Assembly (NCBI RefSeq): GCF_018982945.1
Contig: NZ_JABRXE010000001.1
Span: 248,001 to 312,000, forward strand
Reading direction: 5' to 3'
Length of the DNA: 64,000 bases
DNA from: Anaerostipes faecalis
GTDB lineage: Bacteria; Bacillota; Clostridia; Lachnospirales; Lachnospiraceae
How positions within the stretch are numbered: position 1 is the stretch's first letter; every line of letters begins with the position of its first letter. Below, piece after piece: positions 27,399-36,123 of the stretch. The notes beneath the pieces were generated by a model. It searched no databases. It saw only the letters and a list, made by a program, of their open reading frames with translations, and was not told the DNA's origin. The translations under genes were made by a program, and so were the position numbers.

Positions 27399-28357
27399 GT
27401 ATTATATTTTTGATTTTAAAAATATTGGGAATCATTTTATTAATACCAGTTATATTGCTACTGATTCTTTTCATCTGTCCGATCTGTTATCGGTTGGAAG
27501 GGGAATTTGATGGAGAAAATCCTAAAATAAAAGGAAGAGTATCATGGGCGTTGTTTTTCTTGCGAATAAAAGGATGGTATGAGGAACAACCAGGGATTAT
27601 TGTCCGGATTTTTGGGCTTCCAGTATATCGAACCGATGGGAAATGGGCGATTTTAGGAAGAAATGATAAAAAAAAGCCGGTGATAGTAAATGAAGTATCA
27701 GCACCTCAAAATAAGGAAAAAAAATCTCAAAAAGATATTTCTGAAAAAATAGCTCATCATATTTCGCGTGAAACAGAGAACTCTGTACAAAAATCTCAAA
27801 GTCCTGTTGAAGATATTCTGGATCTTCCATGGGATGAAGAGTTTGAAGAAGAAAATGATTCAAAGGAACTGATAAAAAAGGAAAATGAGAAAAAGAAGAA
27901 GTTTATTGGTAAAAGAATCGTCAGATTTATAAAAACATGGTATCATAAGTGTAAAGTGTTTATAAGGAAGTTACAGGATGGTTTAGACAAGATTTATACA
28001 ATGAAAGAATTCTTTTTTGAAGATAAAGAGATTCGTCTGGCATTATCCAGAGTAAAAAAATATGGAACAGATGGAATTAGATATCTGCTTCCTCAAAAAG
28101 TAAAAGGTGTTTTAAAATTTGGACTGGATGATCCTGCGGAAACAGGTAAGGTCCTTGGTTATCTGGCTGTGTTGATTCCGTTGTATGAAGATCATCTGGA
28201 GATAACACCGGATTTTACTCAGAGTATTTTGAAAGGTCATCTTCTGATATCAGGACGAATCAGAAAATATAAATTGTTAAAGCTTGCGTGGATCGTTTTC
28301 CGGGATAAAGATTTATTAAAACAAAAAGATCGTGTGGTAGAAATGATAGGAGGTTAG
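27395..28357 (+). CDS. DUF2953 domain protein (YtfI-like)
   Basis: 320 residues. One N-terminal transmembrane helix (about 3-27, IIFLILKILGIILLIPVILLL) anchors a soluble part. A charged, low-complexity middle (about 90-180, rich in Lys and Glu) leads to the C-terminal DUF2953 region with AETGKVLGYLAVLIPLYEDHLEITPDF. DUF2953/YtfI commonly precedes ytfJ in spore formers, exactly as here. The function is unknown. The start is ATG 27395, overlapping the previous stop codon with GGAG 8 nt upstream; the TTG at 27380 is not supported. Confidence 0.82.
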   Translation: MSIIFLILKILGIILLIPVILLLILFICPICYRLEGEFDGENPKIKGRVSWALFFLRIKGWYEEQPGIIVRIFGLPVYRTDGKWAILGRNDKKKPVIVNEVSAPQNKEKKSQKDISEKIAHHISRETENSVQKSQSPVEDILDLPWDEEFEEENDSKELIKKENEKKKKFIGKRIVRFIKTWYHKCKVFIRKLQDGLDKIYTMKEFFFEDKEIRLALSRVKKYGTDGIRYLLPQKVKGVLKFGLDDPAETGKVLGYLAVLIPLYEDHLEITPDFTQSILKGHLLISGRIRKYKLLKLAWIVFRDKDLLKQKDRVVEMIGG

Positions 28358-28361
28358 TCAT

Positions 28362-28739
28362 ATGAGCAAAGAAAATTTTAATGAAACTGTTAGCTCTTTA
28401 TTTAACGGAATGGAGGGGTTTTTAACATCCAAGACCGTAGTAGGAGAGCCGATTTATATCAAAGATACAATCATTCTGCCATTGGTGGATGTGTCTTTTG
28501 GAATGGGCGCAGGAGCATTTGAAGCTGACAAGAAGAATAAAAGCGGTGGAGGAATCGGAGGTAAGCTGACTCCTAGTGCTGTTTTAGTTATTCGTGATGG
28601 ACAGACTAAACTTGTAAATGTTAAGAATCAGGAAACAATCGTAAAACTTCTGGATATGGTTCCGGACGTGATCGATAAATTTACAAAAAAAGAAGAAACT
28701 CTTGAGGATATTGTTGAGGATTTAGAAAAAGAAGAGTAA
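28362..28739 (+). CDS. ytfJ: Sporulation protein YtfJ (GerW family)
   Basis: 125-residue soluble protein. It has the signature TVVGEPIYIKDTIILPLVDVSFGMGAGAF followed by a glycine-rich segment and GKLTPSAVLVIRDGQTKLVNV. In Bacillus the protein is made in the forespore and affects germination. It lies 4 bp behind the DUF2953 gene. A terminator follows at 28759-28793. I see no clear sigma-F/G promoter directly before it. Confidence 0.92.
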   Translation: MSKENFNETVSSLFNGMEGFLTSKTVVGEPIYIKDTIILPLVDVSFGMGAGAFEADKKNKSGGGIGGKLTPSAVLVIRDGQTKLVNVKNQETIVKLLDMVPDVIDKFTKKEETLEDIVEDLEKEE

Positions 28740-28758
28740 ATAATAATATTATAACCTG

Positions 28759-28793
28759 AGGAATCTGTGGAAAGACAGGTTCCTTATTTCTTT
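28759..28793 (+). terminator. Terminator of the ytfJ operon
   Basis: AGGAATCTGT / ACAGGTTCCT with one G-U pair and a GGAAAG loop, followed by TATTTCTTT. Confidence 0.75.
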
Positions 28794-28835
28794 GTTGTGC
28801 ATAAATTATATGATAGGAAATATGGGGAAGCATTT

Positions 28836-28973
28836 ATGAAACGGGTATGGGGAATTGCTTTTTTTTTCTTTGGGATAGGGCTCCTGACAGGCTTTTTTAT
28901 CAATCAGGAGTTTACGAGAGTTATGGTGTGTCTGGTAAGCTGGATGTTTGGATATTGTTTGTTCTTTCATTAA
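28836..28973 (+). CDS. Small membrane protein
   Basis: 45 residues, almost entirely hydrophobic: MKRVWGIAFFFFGIGLL...MVCLVSWMFGYCLFF forms two short transmembrane helices linked by a short polar loop (NQEFTR). It starts at ATG 28836 with GGGGA 7 nt upstream; a longer reading from GTG 28767 would begin inside the preceding terminator and is rejected. Small two-helix proteins of this layout are common in clostridia, with no known function. A strong bidirectional terminator follows immediately. Confidence 0.6.
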   Translation: MKRVWGIAFFFFGIGLLTGFFINQEFTRVMVCLVSWMFGYCLFFH

Positions 28974-28974
28974 A

Positions 28975-29001
28975 AAAGAACTGGACAATGTCCAGTTCTT
29001 T
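28975..29001. terminator. Bidirectional terminator between the small membrane protein gene and rpmB
   Basis: Perfect 12-bp arms AAAGAACTGGAC / GTCCAGTTCTTT with an AAT loop, ending in T-rich sequence on both strands. Confidence 0.88.
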
Positions 29002-29031
29002 GTGGTTTTATATTAAATAAATCATAACAGA

Positions 29032-29217
29032 TTAAGCACGTTCAACCTTACCAGATCTTAAGCAAGAAGTACAAACGTACATTTTCTTTGCTCCGCCTTC
29101 TGTTTTAACTCTTACAGATTTAATATTTGATTTCCACATTTTGTTTGATCTTCTATGTGAGTGACTGACTGCATTTCCAAAATGAGCGCCTTTTCCACAA
29201 ATAGCACATTTTGCCAT
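29032..29217 (-). CDS. rpmB: Ribosomal protein bL28
   Basis: 61-residue large-subunit protein. It begins MAKCAICGKGAHFGNAVSHSHRRSN and retains the zinc-binding pattern CAIC...CTSC, so it is the C+ form. AAGGAGG lies before the ATG on the minus strand. It is divergent from yloU-yloV, the arrangement also found in Bacillus. Confidence 0.97.
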   Translation of the reverse strand: MAKCAICGKGAHFGNAVSHSHRRSNKMWKSNIKSVRVKTEGGAKKMYVCTSCLRSGKVERA

Positions 29218-29276
29218 GTTAGCACCTCCTTCTTCAAATCTTTTCCCTTTTTTATTCCGGGCTCGACAACTATTTC

Positions 29277-29305
29277 ATTCTAACAGATTGAATTATAAAA
29301 ATCAA
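29277..29305 (-). promoter_or_regulatory. rpmB promoter
   Basis: On the minus strand TTGATT (29305-29300), 17 bp, TAGAAT (29282-29277). The leader of about 55 nt contains no hairpin that I can recognise as an autoregulatory site. Confidence 0.7.
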
Positions 29306-29374
29306 GAATAAAATTGCTTTTATTTTTGAACGATATTATTTAGAAGGAGTAATATTTCAATATTTCTTCAGGAC

Positions 29375-29403
29375 TAGACGAGTTTCACTGGATAATGTAT
29401 AAT
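29375..29403 (+). promoter_or_regulatory. yloU-yloV promoter
   Basis: TAGACG (29375-29380), 17 bp, perfect TATAAT (29398-29403), about 37 bp before the start codon. Confidence 0.65.
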
Positions 29404-29439
29404 CATGATATATGAATTCTCGGTTGGAGGTAATAATTT

Positions 29440-29796
29440 ATGAAAGGACATATGAATACAAAAAATGGAGAAATCTCCATTGAAAATCAGGTAATTGCAA
29501 AATATGCAGGAATTTGTGCCCTTGGATGTTTTGGCATCGTTGGAATGGCCATGGTCAATGTAAAAGACGGAATCGTAAAACTGCTTACCAGAGATAATAT
29601 AAGAAAAGGTGTATTTGTTTCTGTAAAGAATAACAAGATCACGATAGATTTTCATATTATTGTATCTTATGGAGTTTCCATTTCCACTGTAGCTAATAAT
29701 TTAATGGAATCTGTAAAATACAGAGTCGAAGAGTTTACCAGTCTGGAAGTAGAAAGAATTAATATTTACGTTGAGGGCGTAAAAGATATAGGATAA
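29440..29796 (+). CDS. yloU: Asp23/Gls24 family protein YloU
   Basis: 118-residue small alkaline-shock-type protein with the GEISIENQVIAKYAGICALGCFGIVGMA start and an acidic-to-neutral alpha/beta core. Asp23/Gls24 proteins assemble near the membrane or bind surface anchors, and YloU regularly precedes the DAK-type kinase YloV. The gene opens the yloU-yloV transcript; GGAGG lies 9 nt before the ATG. Function in detail is unknown. It is not related to the transmembrane AmaP anchor, which is absent here. Confidence 0.9.
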   Translation: MKGHMNTKNGEISIENQVIAKYAGICALGCFGIVGMAMVNVKDGIVKLLTRDNIRKGVFVSVKNNKITIDFHIIVSYGVSISTVANNLMESVKYRVEEFTSLEVERINIYVEGVKDIG

Positions 29797-29816
29797 ATGA
29801 TGGAGGCAGAAAGAAT

Positions 29817-31451
29817 ATGAAGCAAATAGATGCGTCTTTGTTACAAAAGATGTTAATTGGCGGTGCAAAACGATTAGAGGCACATAAAGAATATATCAAT
29901 GAACTGAATGTATTTCCTGTTCCTGATGGAGATACAGGTACGAATATGACTATGACAGCCATGGCAGCAGCCAAAGAAGTTGGAAATGTCATGGAAGTGA
30001 CTATTAAAGAAGTGACAAGAGGATTATCTGGTGGATCGCTTCGAGGAGCAAGAGGAAACTCAGGTGTAATTTTATCACAGCTGTTTCGTGGCTTTTATAA
30101 AGGTGTGAAGGATAAAGAGGTTCTTGATACAAAAGCAGTAGCCGAAGGATTCAAACATGCTGTTAGTACAGCTTATAAAGCAGTAATGAAACCCAAAGAG
30201 GGAACGATTCTGACCGTTGCAAAGGTTACTGCAGAAAAGGCTGTAAGAATCGCGAGAAAAGAAGAAGAATTTGAAAAGTTTGCTGAGATTGTAATGGAAG
30301 AAGCAAACGATATTCTTAAGAAAACACCAGAAATGCTTCCTGTTTTAAAAGAAGCAGGTGTTGTGGATTCTGGAGGACAGGGACTGGTAGAATTTTTACA
30401 GGGAACCGTTGATGTTCTGCTTGGTAAAGAAATTGATCTTTCAGATGTACCAAAAACAACGGGGAAAGTGTCCACTTCAGATGTTCCTTCTCAGGGAGAA
30501 GATATTAAATTTGGATATTGTACAGAATTTATTGTCATGACAGAAAAAGAATGGACAGATGAGAACGAACAGGATTTCAAAAAATATTTGTCAGGAATAG
30601 GAGATTGTGTAGTTGTAGTAGGGGATGAAGATATAGTGAAAGTTCATGTTCATACCAATCATCCTGGAAAGGCTATTGAAAAAGGATTGTCCTATGGTGC
30701 TCTGACAAGTATGAAAATTGATAATATGAGAGAGGAACATGAAGAACGTCTTCAGCTTCAGGCGGAGGAATCCAAAAAAGAAGAACCTCGGAAACCATAT
30801 GGATTTGTGGCTGTTTCAATTGGAGAAGGATTAAATGAGATTTTTCGTGGATTAGGTGTTGATTATCTGATTGAAGGCGGACAGACTATGAATCCTAGTA
30901 CAGAAGATATGCTCAATGCCATTGATCAGGTGAACGCAGATACAATCTTCATTTTACCAAATAATAAAAATATTATTCTTGCAGCAACACAGGCACAGTC
31001 GCTGGTGGAAGATAAGAATATTATTATTATACCGACAACCACAGTACCGCAGGGAATTTCTGCGTTTATAGGTTTCGAGGCGGAACAGGATGTTGAAACT
31101 AATGAAGAAAATATGAAGGAAATTATCGAATGTGTAAAGACCGGTGAAGTAACCTATGCAGTTCGTGATACTTCTATCAATGGAAAAGAAATCAAAATTG
31201 ATGATATCATGGGAATTGATGATGATGGAATTCAGGAAGTGGGAAGCAGTATTGAGACCGTTACATTAGATCTTATTAATGATATGGTTGATGAAGACAG
31301 TGAATTAATCTGCATTTATTATGGACAGGATATGAAAGAAGAAGATGCACAGGCGCTTCTTGAAAAGGTTGAAGAAAAGTATGAAGATTGTGATGTTCAG
31401 CTTGAGTATGGTGGACAGCCAATCTATTATTTCCTGTTATCTGTAGAGTAA
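29817..31451 (+). CDS. yloV: DAK2-domain protein YloV (FakA-type fatty acid kinase)
   Basis: 544 residues. The N-terminal DhaL/DAK2 ATP-binding domain (about 1-200) has the Mg-ATP loop VFPVPDGDTGTNM and GARGNSGVILSQLFRGF. A middle domain and a C-terminal FakB-binding domain follow. In staphylococci FakA phosphorylates fatty acids held by FakB proteins to make acyl-phosphate for PlsY/PlsX-dependent lipid synthesis. The order yloU-yloV-recG is shared with Bacillus. No fakB is nearby. A strong terminator follows at once. Confidence 0.93.
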   Translation: MKQIDASLLQKMLIGGAKRLEAHKEYINELNVFPVPDGDTGTNMTMTAMAAAKEVGNVMEVTIKEVTRGLSGGSLRGARGNSGVILSQLFRGFYKGVKDKEVLDTKAVAEGFKHAVSTAYKAVMKPKEGTILTVAKVTAEKAVRIARKEEEFEKFAEIVMEEANDILKKTPEMLPVLKEAGVVDSGGQGLVEFLQGTVDVLLGKEIDLSDVPKTTGKVSTSDVPSQGEDIKFGYCTEFIVMTEKEWTDENEQDFKKYLSGIGDCVVVVGDEDIVKVHVHTNHPGKAIEKGLSYGALTSMKIDNMREEHEERLQLQAEESKKEEPRKPYGFVAVSIGEGLNEIFRGLGVDYLIEGGQTMNPSTEDMLNAIDQVNADTIFILPNNKNIILAATQAQSLVEDKNIIIIPTTTVPQGISAFIGFEAEQDVETNEENMKEIIECVKTGEVTYAVRDTSINGKEIKIDDIMGIDDDGIQEVGSSIETVTLDLINDMVDEDSELICIYYGQDMKEEDAQALLEKVEEKYEDCDVQLEYGGQPIYYFLLSVE

Positions 31452-31461
31452 AAGAATCAGG

Positions 31462-31493
31462 AAAGGAGGAGCATGTCAGGCTCCTCCTTTTTT
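31462..31493 (+). terminator. Terminator between yloV and recG
   Basis: Perfect 11-bp arms AAAGGAGGAGC / GCTCCTCCTTT around ATGTCAG, then TTTTTT to 31493. The loop contains an in-frame ATG with an apparently excellent AGGAGG, which explains why recG could be misstarted here. Confidence 0.88.
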
Positions 31494-31541
31494 CGATGTA
31501 TCAAAGAAGAGAAAGTTCTCAAATATAGAGAGGAAAAGTTA

Positions 31542-33572
31542 ATGGATGGGACAACGAGCATAATAGAATTAAAGGGAATTGGAGAAAAAACAGGAGCTGC
31601 ATTTGCAAAGCTTGGCGTGAGTAATATTGACAGTTTGATTTCTATGTATCCAAGGTATTATCTTACCTATGAAGATCCCATTGATATTTCAGAACTTCAA
31701 GTGGGACAACGAGCCTCTGTTTTTGTAAGAATCAGTTCTGAGATAAATATACGTTATATCAGAAAGATGAAAATTGTAACATGCCTTGGAAAGGATCATA
31801 CGGGAACAATGACTTTTACATGGTTTAATATGCCGTATTTGAAAAAACAGCTTCACCGAGGAGAAGATTATATATTGACAGGTACTCCTGTTTTTAAAAA
31901 TGGACGACTAACTATGGAACACCCGGAAATTTTCACACAGGAAACTTATCAGGCACAGAAGCAGACATTACAACCGGTATATCCAATGACTACAGGACTT
32001 ACCAATAAGATTGTCTCTAAGGCAGTTAAACAGACAGAAAGTTATATCAGGACAATCCCAGAATACCTTCCCGAACAGATATTATCCTGTTATCATCCTA
32101 TGGATTATAGTGAAGCAATTTGGAATATCCATTTCCCTGAATCCAGAGAACAGCTGATTGCAGCAAAAAAAAGACTGATATTTGATGAATTTTTTATTTT
32201 TATTTCTGCAATGAAAATGTTGTCACAAAATGAAGAAGGCGGAGAGCATGGTTATAGAATTCCTGTTTGTAAAGAAGTAAAACAGCTGATAGAAGGTTTG
32301 CCTTACCAGCTGACTGGAGCACAGAAACGGGCGTTAAAGGAAATGACAGAGGATTTAAATTCAGGGAAGATTATGAACCGTCTTGTTCAGGGTGATGTAG
32401 GTTCAGGAAAAACAATTCTGGCAGTGATTTTGCTTTTAATGTGTGCAAAAGCAGGATATCAAGGAGTTTTAATGGCACCTACGGAAGTGCTGGCTAATCA
32501 GCATTTTGAGACTTTTGAAGAACTGTTAAATCCTTTTGGTATAAAGACAGTTCTTTTAACAGGATCAACAAAGCAAAAGGAAAAGAAAGAGCGGTATGAA
32601 CAGATTAAGAAACATGAGGCTGATATAATTATTGGAACTCATGCTTTAATACAGGACAAGGTTGAATATGACCAGCTGGCATTGGTTATTACAGATGAAC
32701 AGCACAGATTTGGAGTAAGACAAAGAGAAAAATTATCTATGAAAGGTGAAAAACCACATGTTCTTGTTATGAGTGCAACACCAATCCCCAGGACTTTAGC
32801 CATTATTCTGTATGGTGATCTGGATGTATCTATTGTAGATGAACTTCCTTCAAATCGGTTACCGATTAAAAATTGTGTTGTTAATATAAGTTATCGTCCT
32901 ACGGCATATAGATTTATGGAAAAACAGGTGAAAGAAGGGCGACAGGTATATGTAATATGTCCCATGGTGGAAGAGAGTGAAGCAATGGAAGGAGAGAATG
33001 TCATTCAGTATGCAAAAATACTGGAAAAAAATTTCTCTCCATCTGTACGAATCAGCTATTTACATGGTAAAATGAAACCAGCTGAAAAACAGAAAATTAT
33101 GGATGACTTTTCAGAAGGAAATATTGATATTTTAGTTTCAACAACGGTAGTGGAAGTAGGAGTTAATGTTCCTAATGCCACAGTAATGATGGTTGAAAAT
33201 GCAGAGCGTTTCGGACTTGCTCAGCTTCATCAGTTGAGAGGTCGTGTTGGACGGGGAAAACATCAATCTTACTGTATTTTTATGACCGGATCTAAAAAGA
33301 AAGAAACGATGGAAAGGCTGGAAGTACTCAATAAATCCAATGATGGTTTTTATATTGCAAATGAAGATTTAAAATTACGTGGACCAGGTGATTTTTTTGG
33401 AGTGAGACAAAGCGGGATGATGGATTTTGTTCTGGCAGATATATATACAAATGCAGATATTATGAAGCAGGCATCAGATGCGGTGAAACAACTGGAGGAA
33501 GATAATTTTGATTTTTCACAGTTAAAAAATAGTCGTTTAGAAAAACAGATCAGCCTTGCACACAAATTATAG
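31542..33572 (+). CDS. recG: ATP-dependent DNA helicase RecG
   Basis: 676 residues in the usual length range. It has an N-terminal wedge/OB domain (about 60-150), Walker A GDVGSGKTILA, DEQH box (VITDEQHRFG), motif III MSATPIPRTLA and motif VI QLHQLRGRVGRG, with the C-terminal TRG region. RecG reverses stalled replication forks and branch-migrates Holliday junctions. I use ATG 31542 (AGAGAGGA upstream) because the earlier ATG at 31473 lies in the loop of a terminator; the 23 extra residues would not align with other RecG. Confidence 0.95.
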   Translation: MDGTTSIIELKGIGEKTGAAFAKLGVSNIDSLISMYPRYYLTYEDPIDISELQVGQRASVFVRISSEINIRYIRKMKIVTCLGKDHTGTMTFTWFNMPYLKKQLHRGEDYILTGTPVFKNGRLTMEHPEIFTQETYQAQKQTLQPVYPMTTGLTNKIVSKAVKQTESYIRTIPEYLPEQILSCYHPMDYSEAIWNIHFPESREQLIAAKKRLIFDEFFIFISAMKMLSQNEEGGEHGYRIPVCKEVKQLIEGLPYQLTGAQKRALKEMTEDLNSGKIMNRLVQGDVGSGKTILAVILLLMCAKAGYQGVLMAPTEVLANQHFETFEELLNPFGIKTVLLTGSTKQKEKKERYEQIKKHEADIIIGTHALIQDKVEYDQLALVITDEQHRFGVRQREKLSMKGEKPHVLVMSATPIPRTLAIILYGDLDVSIVDELPSNRLPIKNCVVNISYRPTAYRFMEKQVKEGRQVYVICPMVEESEAMEGENVIQYAKILEKNFSPSVRISYLHGKMKPAEKQKIMDDFSEGNIDILVSTTVVEVGVNVPNATVMMVENAERFGLAQLHQLRGRVGRGKHQSYCIFMTGSKKKETMERLEVLNKSNDGFYIANEDLKLRGPGDFFGVRQSGMMDFVLADIYTNADIMKQASDAVKQLEEDNFDFSQLKNSRLEKQISLAHKL

Positions 33573-33585
33573 GGAGGATATTAAG

Positions 33586-33858
33586 ATGGTACGATATTAT
33601 TTGAGATTTACAGGAAGAGTTCAAGGTGTCGGATTTCGTTTCTTTGTCAATATGAATGCAGAACGATATCATTTAACTGGATGGGTGAAAAATATGTATG
33701 ATGGTTCAGTAACTGCAGAAGTTCAAGGGACAAGACTTCAGGTGCAGCAGTTTTTAGAGACAATTAAATATGGAAATCGATTTGTTAGAGTGGATGATAT
33801 TGAAGTTGAAGAAAGCCCATTGTGTGAAAATGAAAAAGGATTTAGAGTTCGTTATTGA
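33586..33858 (+). CDS. acyP: Acylphosphatase
   Basis: 91-residue enzyme hydrolysing carboxyl-phosphate bonds. The catalytic Arg is in GRVQGVGFRFF (residues 10-20) and the catalytic Asn in GWVKNMYDGSV. The start ATG 33586 has GGGAGG 8 nt upstream; the first in-frame TTG (33556) is inside recG. It follows recG by 13 bp and is likely co-transcribed with it. A metabolic role is unclear even in studied bacteria. Confidence 0.95.
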   Translation: MVRYYLRFTGRVQGVGFRFFVNMNAERYHLTGWVKNMYDGSVTAEVQGTRLQVQQFLETIKYGNRFVRVDDIEVEESPLCENEKGFRVRY

Positions 33859-33895
33859 AATTTGAAAAAAATGTTAGTTTATGTAAAAACTCCTA

Positions 33896-33924
33896 GTGTA
33901 TCTTTTGTTTGTTGGCACATACTA
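33896..33924 (+). promoter_or_regulatory. Sigma-G-type promoter of the SASP gene
   Basis: CATACTA (33918-33924) matches the sigma-G -10 pattern CATnnTA. GTGTA (33896-33900) lies 17 bp upstream, close to the -35 pattern GYATR. No sigma-A promoter is seen. This fits forespore-only transcription, and the assignment is inference. Confidence 0.6.
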
Positions 33925-33966
33925 TCAGCGTAACAAATAACTACAAAAGAAATGGAGGAAATTCAA

Positions 33967-34188
33967 ATGGAAGAACGAACTTCAGCAAGAAGCAAAGGAT
34001 CAAACAGAGTTGAAGTGCCAGAAGCAAGAGGGGCATTAGACAGATTTAAGTTTGAAGTAGCAAATGAAATCGGGGTAGACTTAAAAGAAGGATATAATGG
34101 ACATCTGACAACAGCTCAGGCTGGTTCTGTAGGAGGAGAAATGGTCCGTAAAATGATCCGCAGACAGGAAGAAGAAATGTCCCGATAA
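33967..34188 (+). CDS. Alpha/beta-type small acid-soluble spore protein (SASP)
   Basis: 73-residue spore DNA-binding protein. The GPR protease cleavage region is RFKFEVANEIGVDL, and the second conserved block GYNGHLTTAQAGSVGGEMVRKMI is complete. These proteins coat forespore DNA in an A-like form and give UV and heat resistance. The N-terminus is longer and more charged (EERTSARSKGSNRVEVPEARGAL) than most. The start is ATG 33967, 8 nt after GGAGG; the ATG at 33952 overlaps that site. Confidence 0.95.
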   Translation: MEERTSARSKGSNRVEVPEARGALDRFKFEVANEIGVDLKEGYNGHLTTAQAGSVGGEMVRKMIRRQEEEMSR

Positions 34189-34221
34189 GGAAAACAAAAG
34201 ACAAATCAGTTATGTAAACTG

Positions 34222-34264
34222 GCGGGCTGCAGATGAAAAATCTGTAGCCCGCTTAATTATTTTT
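34222..34264 (+). terminator. Terminator of the SASP gene
   Basis: GCGGGCTGCAGAT / ATCTGTAGCCCGC, 13-bp stem with one G-U pair, then TTAATTATTTTT. The 150 bp between this and the rsmD promoter hold nothing else that I recognise. Confidence 0.88.
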
Positions 34265-34396
34265 AGTTCATGGAAAGGCCTTGTCCGTTTTGTTCCCGGA
34301 AGAAAATTTTGTAATGGCAGATACAAGAAGTATAAAAATGCTTTTCCTTTTTTGTAAAAACAGATTGTATGAAGTATTGAACCTGCTGAAATTTAG

Positions 34397-34424
34397 TTGA
34401 CAAAATCTGTGTATATAATAAAAT
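34397..34424 (+). promoter_or_regulatory. rsmD-coaD promoter
   Basis: Perfect -35 TTGACA (34397-34402), 16 bp, TAAAAT (34419-34424). A TATAAT at 34414-34419 is spaced only 11 bp and is less likely. Confidence 0.6.
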
Positions 34425-34457
34425 AAAGAAAAGTAAAAAATAAGGAATGTTTGTTAG

Positions 34458-35006
34458 ATGAGAGTTATAGCAGGAAGTGCAAAAAGTTTAAAATTAAAGA
34501 CTATAGAAGGAATGGAGACAAGACCTACACAGGATCGAATAAAAGAAACTCTGTTCAATATGATTCAGTATGATATCCCTGGCTGTTTGTTTCTGGATTT
34601 ATTTGCAGGAAGTGGCGGAATAGGAATTGAAGCACTAAGCAGAGGAGCAAGGGAAGCATATTTTGTTGAAAGTGCAGGAAAGCCAATCCGGTGTATTAAA
34701 GAAAACCTGAGACATACTCATTTAAATGAGTATGCTACAGTTATGGCTACAGATGTGTCCTCTGCTATTGGAAAACTTTCAGGCAAAGTGTTTGATTTTA
34801 TTTTTATGGATCCTCCATATGCTAAAGGATTTGAAAAAAAGATTCTGACACTTTTAGATCAGTCATCAATTTGTGGGCAGGATACTATTGTGATCGTGGA
34901 ATCGTCTCTTGATACAGAAATTTCAGAAGAATGGTTTGAGAATCTTAAGATTATACGTGAGAAAGACTATAAAACAAACAAACATACATTTCTGAGGAAA
35001 GCTTAG
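34458..35006 (+). CDS. rsmD: 16S rRNA (guanine-966-N2) methyltransferase RsmD
   Basis: 182-residue SAM-dependent enzyme. It begins [13 protein letters not shown], has the SAM motif [20 protein letters not shown] and the N6/N2-methyltransferase catalytic DPPY in [11 protein letters not shown]. It methylates the small-subunit rRNA at G966 (E. coli numbering). It lies 13 bp before coaD, as in many Firmicutes (ylbH-coaD). The preceding gene starts far upstream, and its own TTGACA promoter lies 34 bp before the ATG. Confidence 0.95.
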   Translation: MRVIAGSAKSLKLKTIEGMETRPTQDRIKETLFNMIQYDIPGCLFLDLFAGSGGIGIEALSRGAREAYFVESAGKPIRCIKENLRHTHLNEYATVMATDVSSAIGKLSGKVFDFIFMDPPYAKGFEKKILTLLDQSSICGQDTIVIVESSLDTEISEEWFENLKIIREKDYKTNKHTFLRKA

Positions 35007-35019
35007 GAGGAAGAGGAAG

Positions 35020-35499
35020 ATGAGTATTGCCGTTTATCCCGGAAGTTTTGATCCGGTAACTTATGGGCATTTAGATATTATTGAACGTTCTGCAAAGGTA
35101 TTTGACAAATTAATAATTGCCGTTTTGGTAAACAGTGCCAAAACCCCTTTATTTACAACAGAAGAAAAAGTTCAAATGATTAAAGATGTAACTAAACATT
35201 TGGATAATGTTGAAGTAACCTCTTTTTCAGGATTACTGGTTGATTTTGCCAAAGAACATAATGCCAATGTTTCTGTTCGTGGATTACGTGCCGTGACAGA
35301 TTTTGAATATGAGCTTCAGATTGCACAGATTAACAGTAAACTGAATAAAGAACTGGATACTATGTTTTTTACTACAAGCATTGATTATTCATATGTGAGT
35401 TCGACTATTGTAAAGGAAATTGCTTCATATGGAGGAGATGTATCAGATATGGTACCTGCGTCTGTAGAAAAATGTCTGAAAAAGAAGTTTGAAAAATAG
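35020..35499 (+). CDS. coaD: Phosphopantetheine adenylyltransferase
   Basis: 159-residue enzyme making dephospho-CoA from 4'-phosphopantetheine and ATP. It has the nucleotidyltransferase motif [14 protein letters not shown] (TxGH) and the [11 protein letters not shown] segment, with Arg in [20 protein letters not shown]. Length is typical. AGGAGGAAGAGG lies before the ATG. Sits between rsmD and a coiled-coil protein gene. Confidence 0.96.
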   Translation: MSIAVYPGSFDPVTYGHLDIIERSAKVFDKLIIAVLVNSAKTPLFTTEEKVQMIKDVTKHLDNVEVTSFSGLLVDFAKEHNANVSVRGLRAVTDFEYELQIAQINSKLNKELDTMFFTTSIDYSYVSSTIVKEIASYGGDVSDMVPASVEKCLKKKFEK

Positions 35500-35514
35500 G
35501 AGGGACTGCAAAAA

Positions 35515-36123
35515 ATGAGTGAGAAGTATTTACATGAAATGATAGATGATATTGAAGTACTGATTGATGAGGCAAAGCCTGCACGATTTAGTCCTGGCAA
35601 GGTTATCATGGATAAAGATGTTTTGATGACTGTAATTGAGGAATTGAGAAAACAGATTCCAGGTGAGATTGAGAGAAGTCATAAGATTATTATGAATAAA
35701 GAGTCTATTTTGGAAGATGCAAGAGTAAAAGCTCAGGAAATGCTTAATCAGGCTGCTTCGGAGGCAGGAACTCTGATTGATGAAAATGAAATTGTTGAAA
35801 TGGCAAAAATGAGAGCGGATGAAATTGAAACAACCGCCCAGAATCATGCTCAGGGACTGATTCATAATGCTAATGAAGAAGCTGATCAAATACGTGTTGG
35901 AGCATTACAATATGCCAGAGAAATTATGGAAGATGTCCAAGGATATGTGGAAAGTGTAAGAGATGCACAGAAAAGTGTTTTTGACCAATTGTTATCAACT
36001 TTAGATTCTGATCTGGAATCTATTAAAGTTAATGGGCAGGAAATAGATGAACAGCTTTCAGGAGTGACTATGCCACGTGTCAAGACCAGAACTGTTGAAG
36101 ACTTTCTGTCAAAAGAGCAATAA
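35515..36123 (+). CDS. Coiled-coil protein of unknown function (ATPase subunit E/H or DivIVA-like pattern)
   Basis: 202-residue soluble protein, mostly long amphipathic helices (about 30-175) rich in Glu, Ala, Gln and Asp. It has no membrane segment and no catalytic motif that I recognise. Related Lachnospiraceae proteins next to coaD are sometimes labelled ATPase or V-type ATPase subunit H only because of coiled-coil similarity; DivIVA-like scaffold proteins have the same look. It follows coaD by 15 bp and is probably part of that operon. Its last 15 bp overlap tail-to-tail with ylbJ. No terminator lies between them. Confidence 0.75.
   Translation: MSEKYLHEMIDDIEVLIDEAKPARFSPGKVIMDKDVLMTVIEELRKQIPGEIERSHKIIMNKESILEDARVKAQEMLNQAASEAGTLIDENEIVEMAKMRADEIETTAQNHAQGLIHNANEEADQIRVGALQYAREIMEDVQGYVESVRDAQKSVFDQLLSTLDSDLESIKVNGQEIDEQLSGVTMPRVKTRTVEDFLSKEQ

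Noticed and set aside
28767-28835. GTG start of the small membrane protein at 28767
   Set aside because: It is inside the ytfJ terminator stem. The ATG at 28836 is better placed and starts the hydrophobic part directly.
31473-31541. Upstream RecG start at 31473
   Set aside because: The ATG lies in the loop of an intrinsic terminator, and the added residues are not RecG-like.
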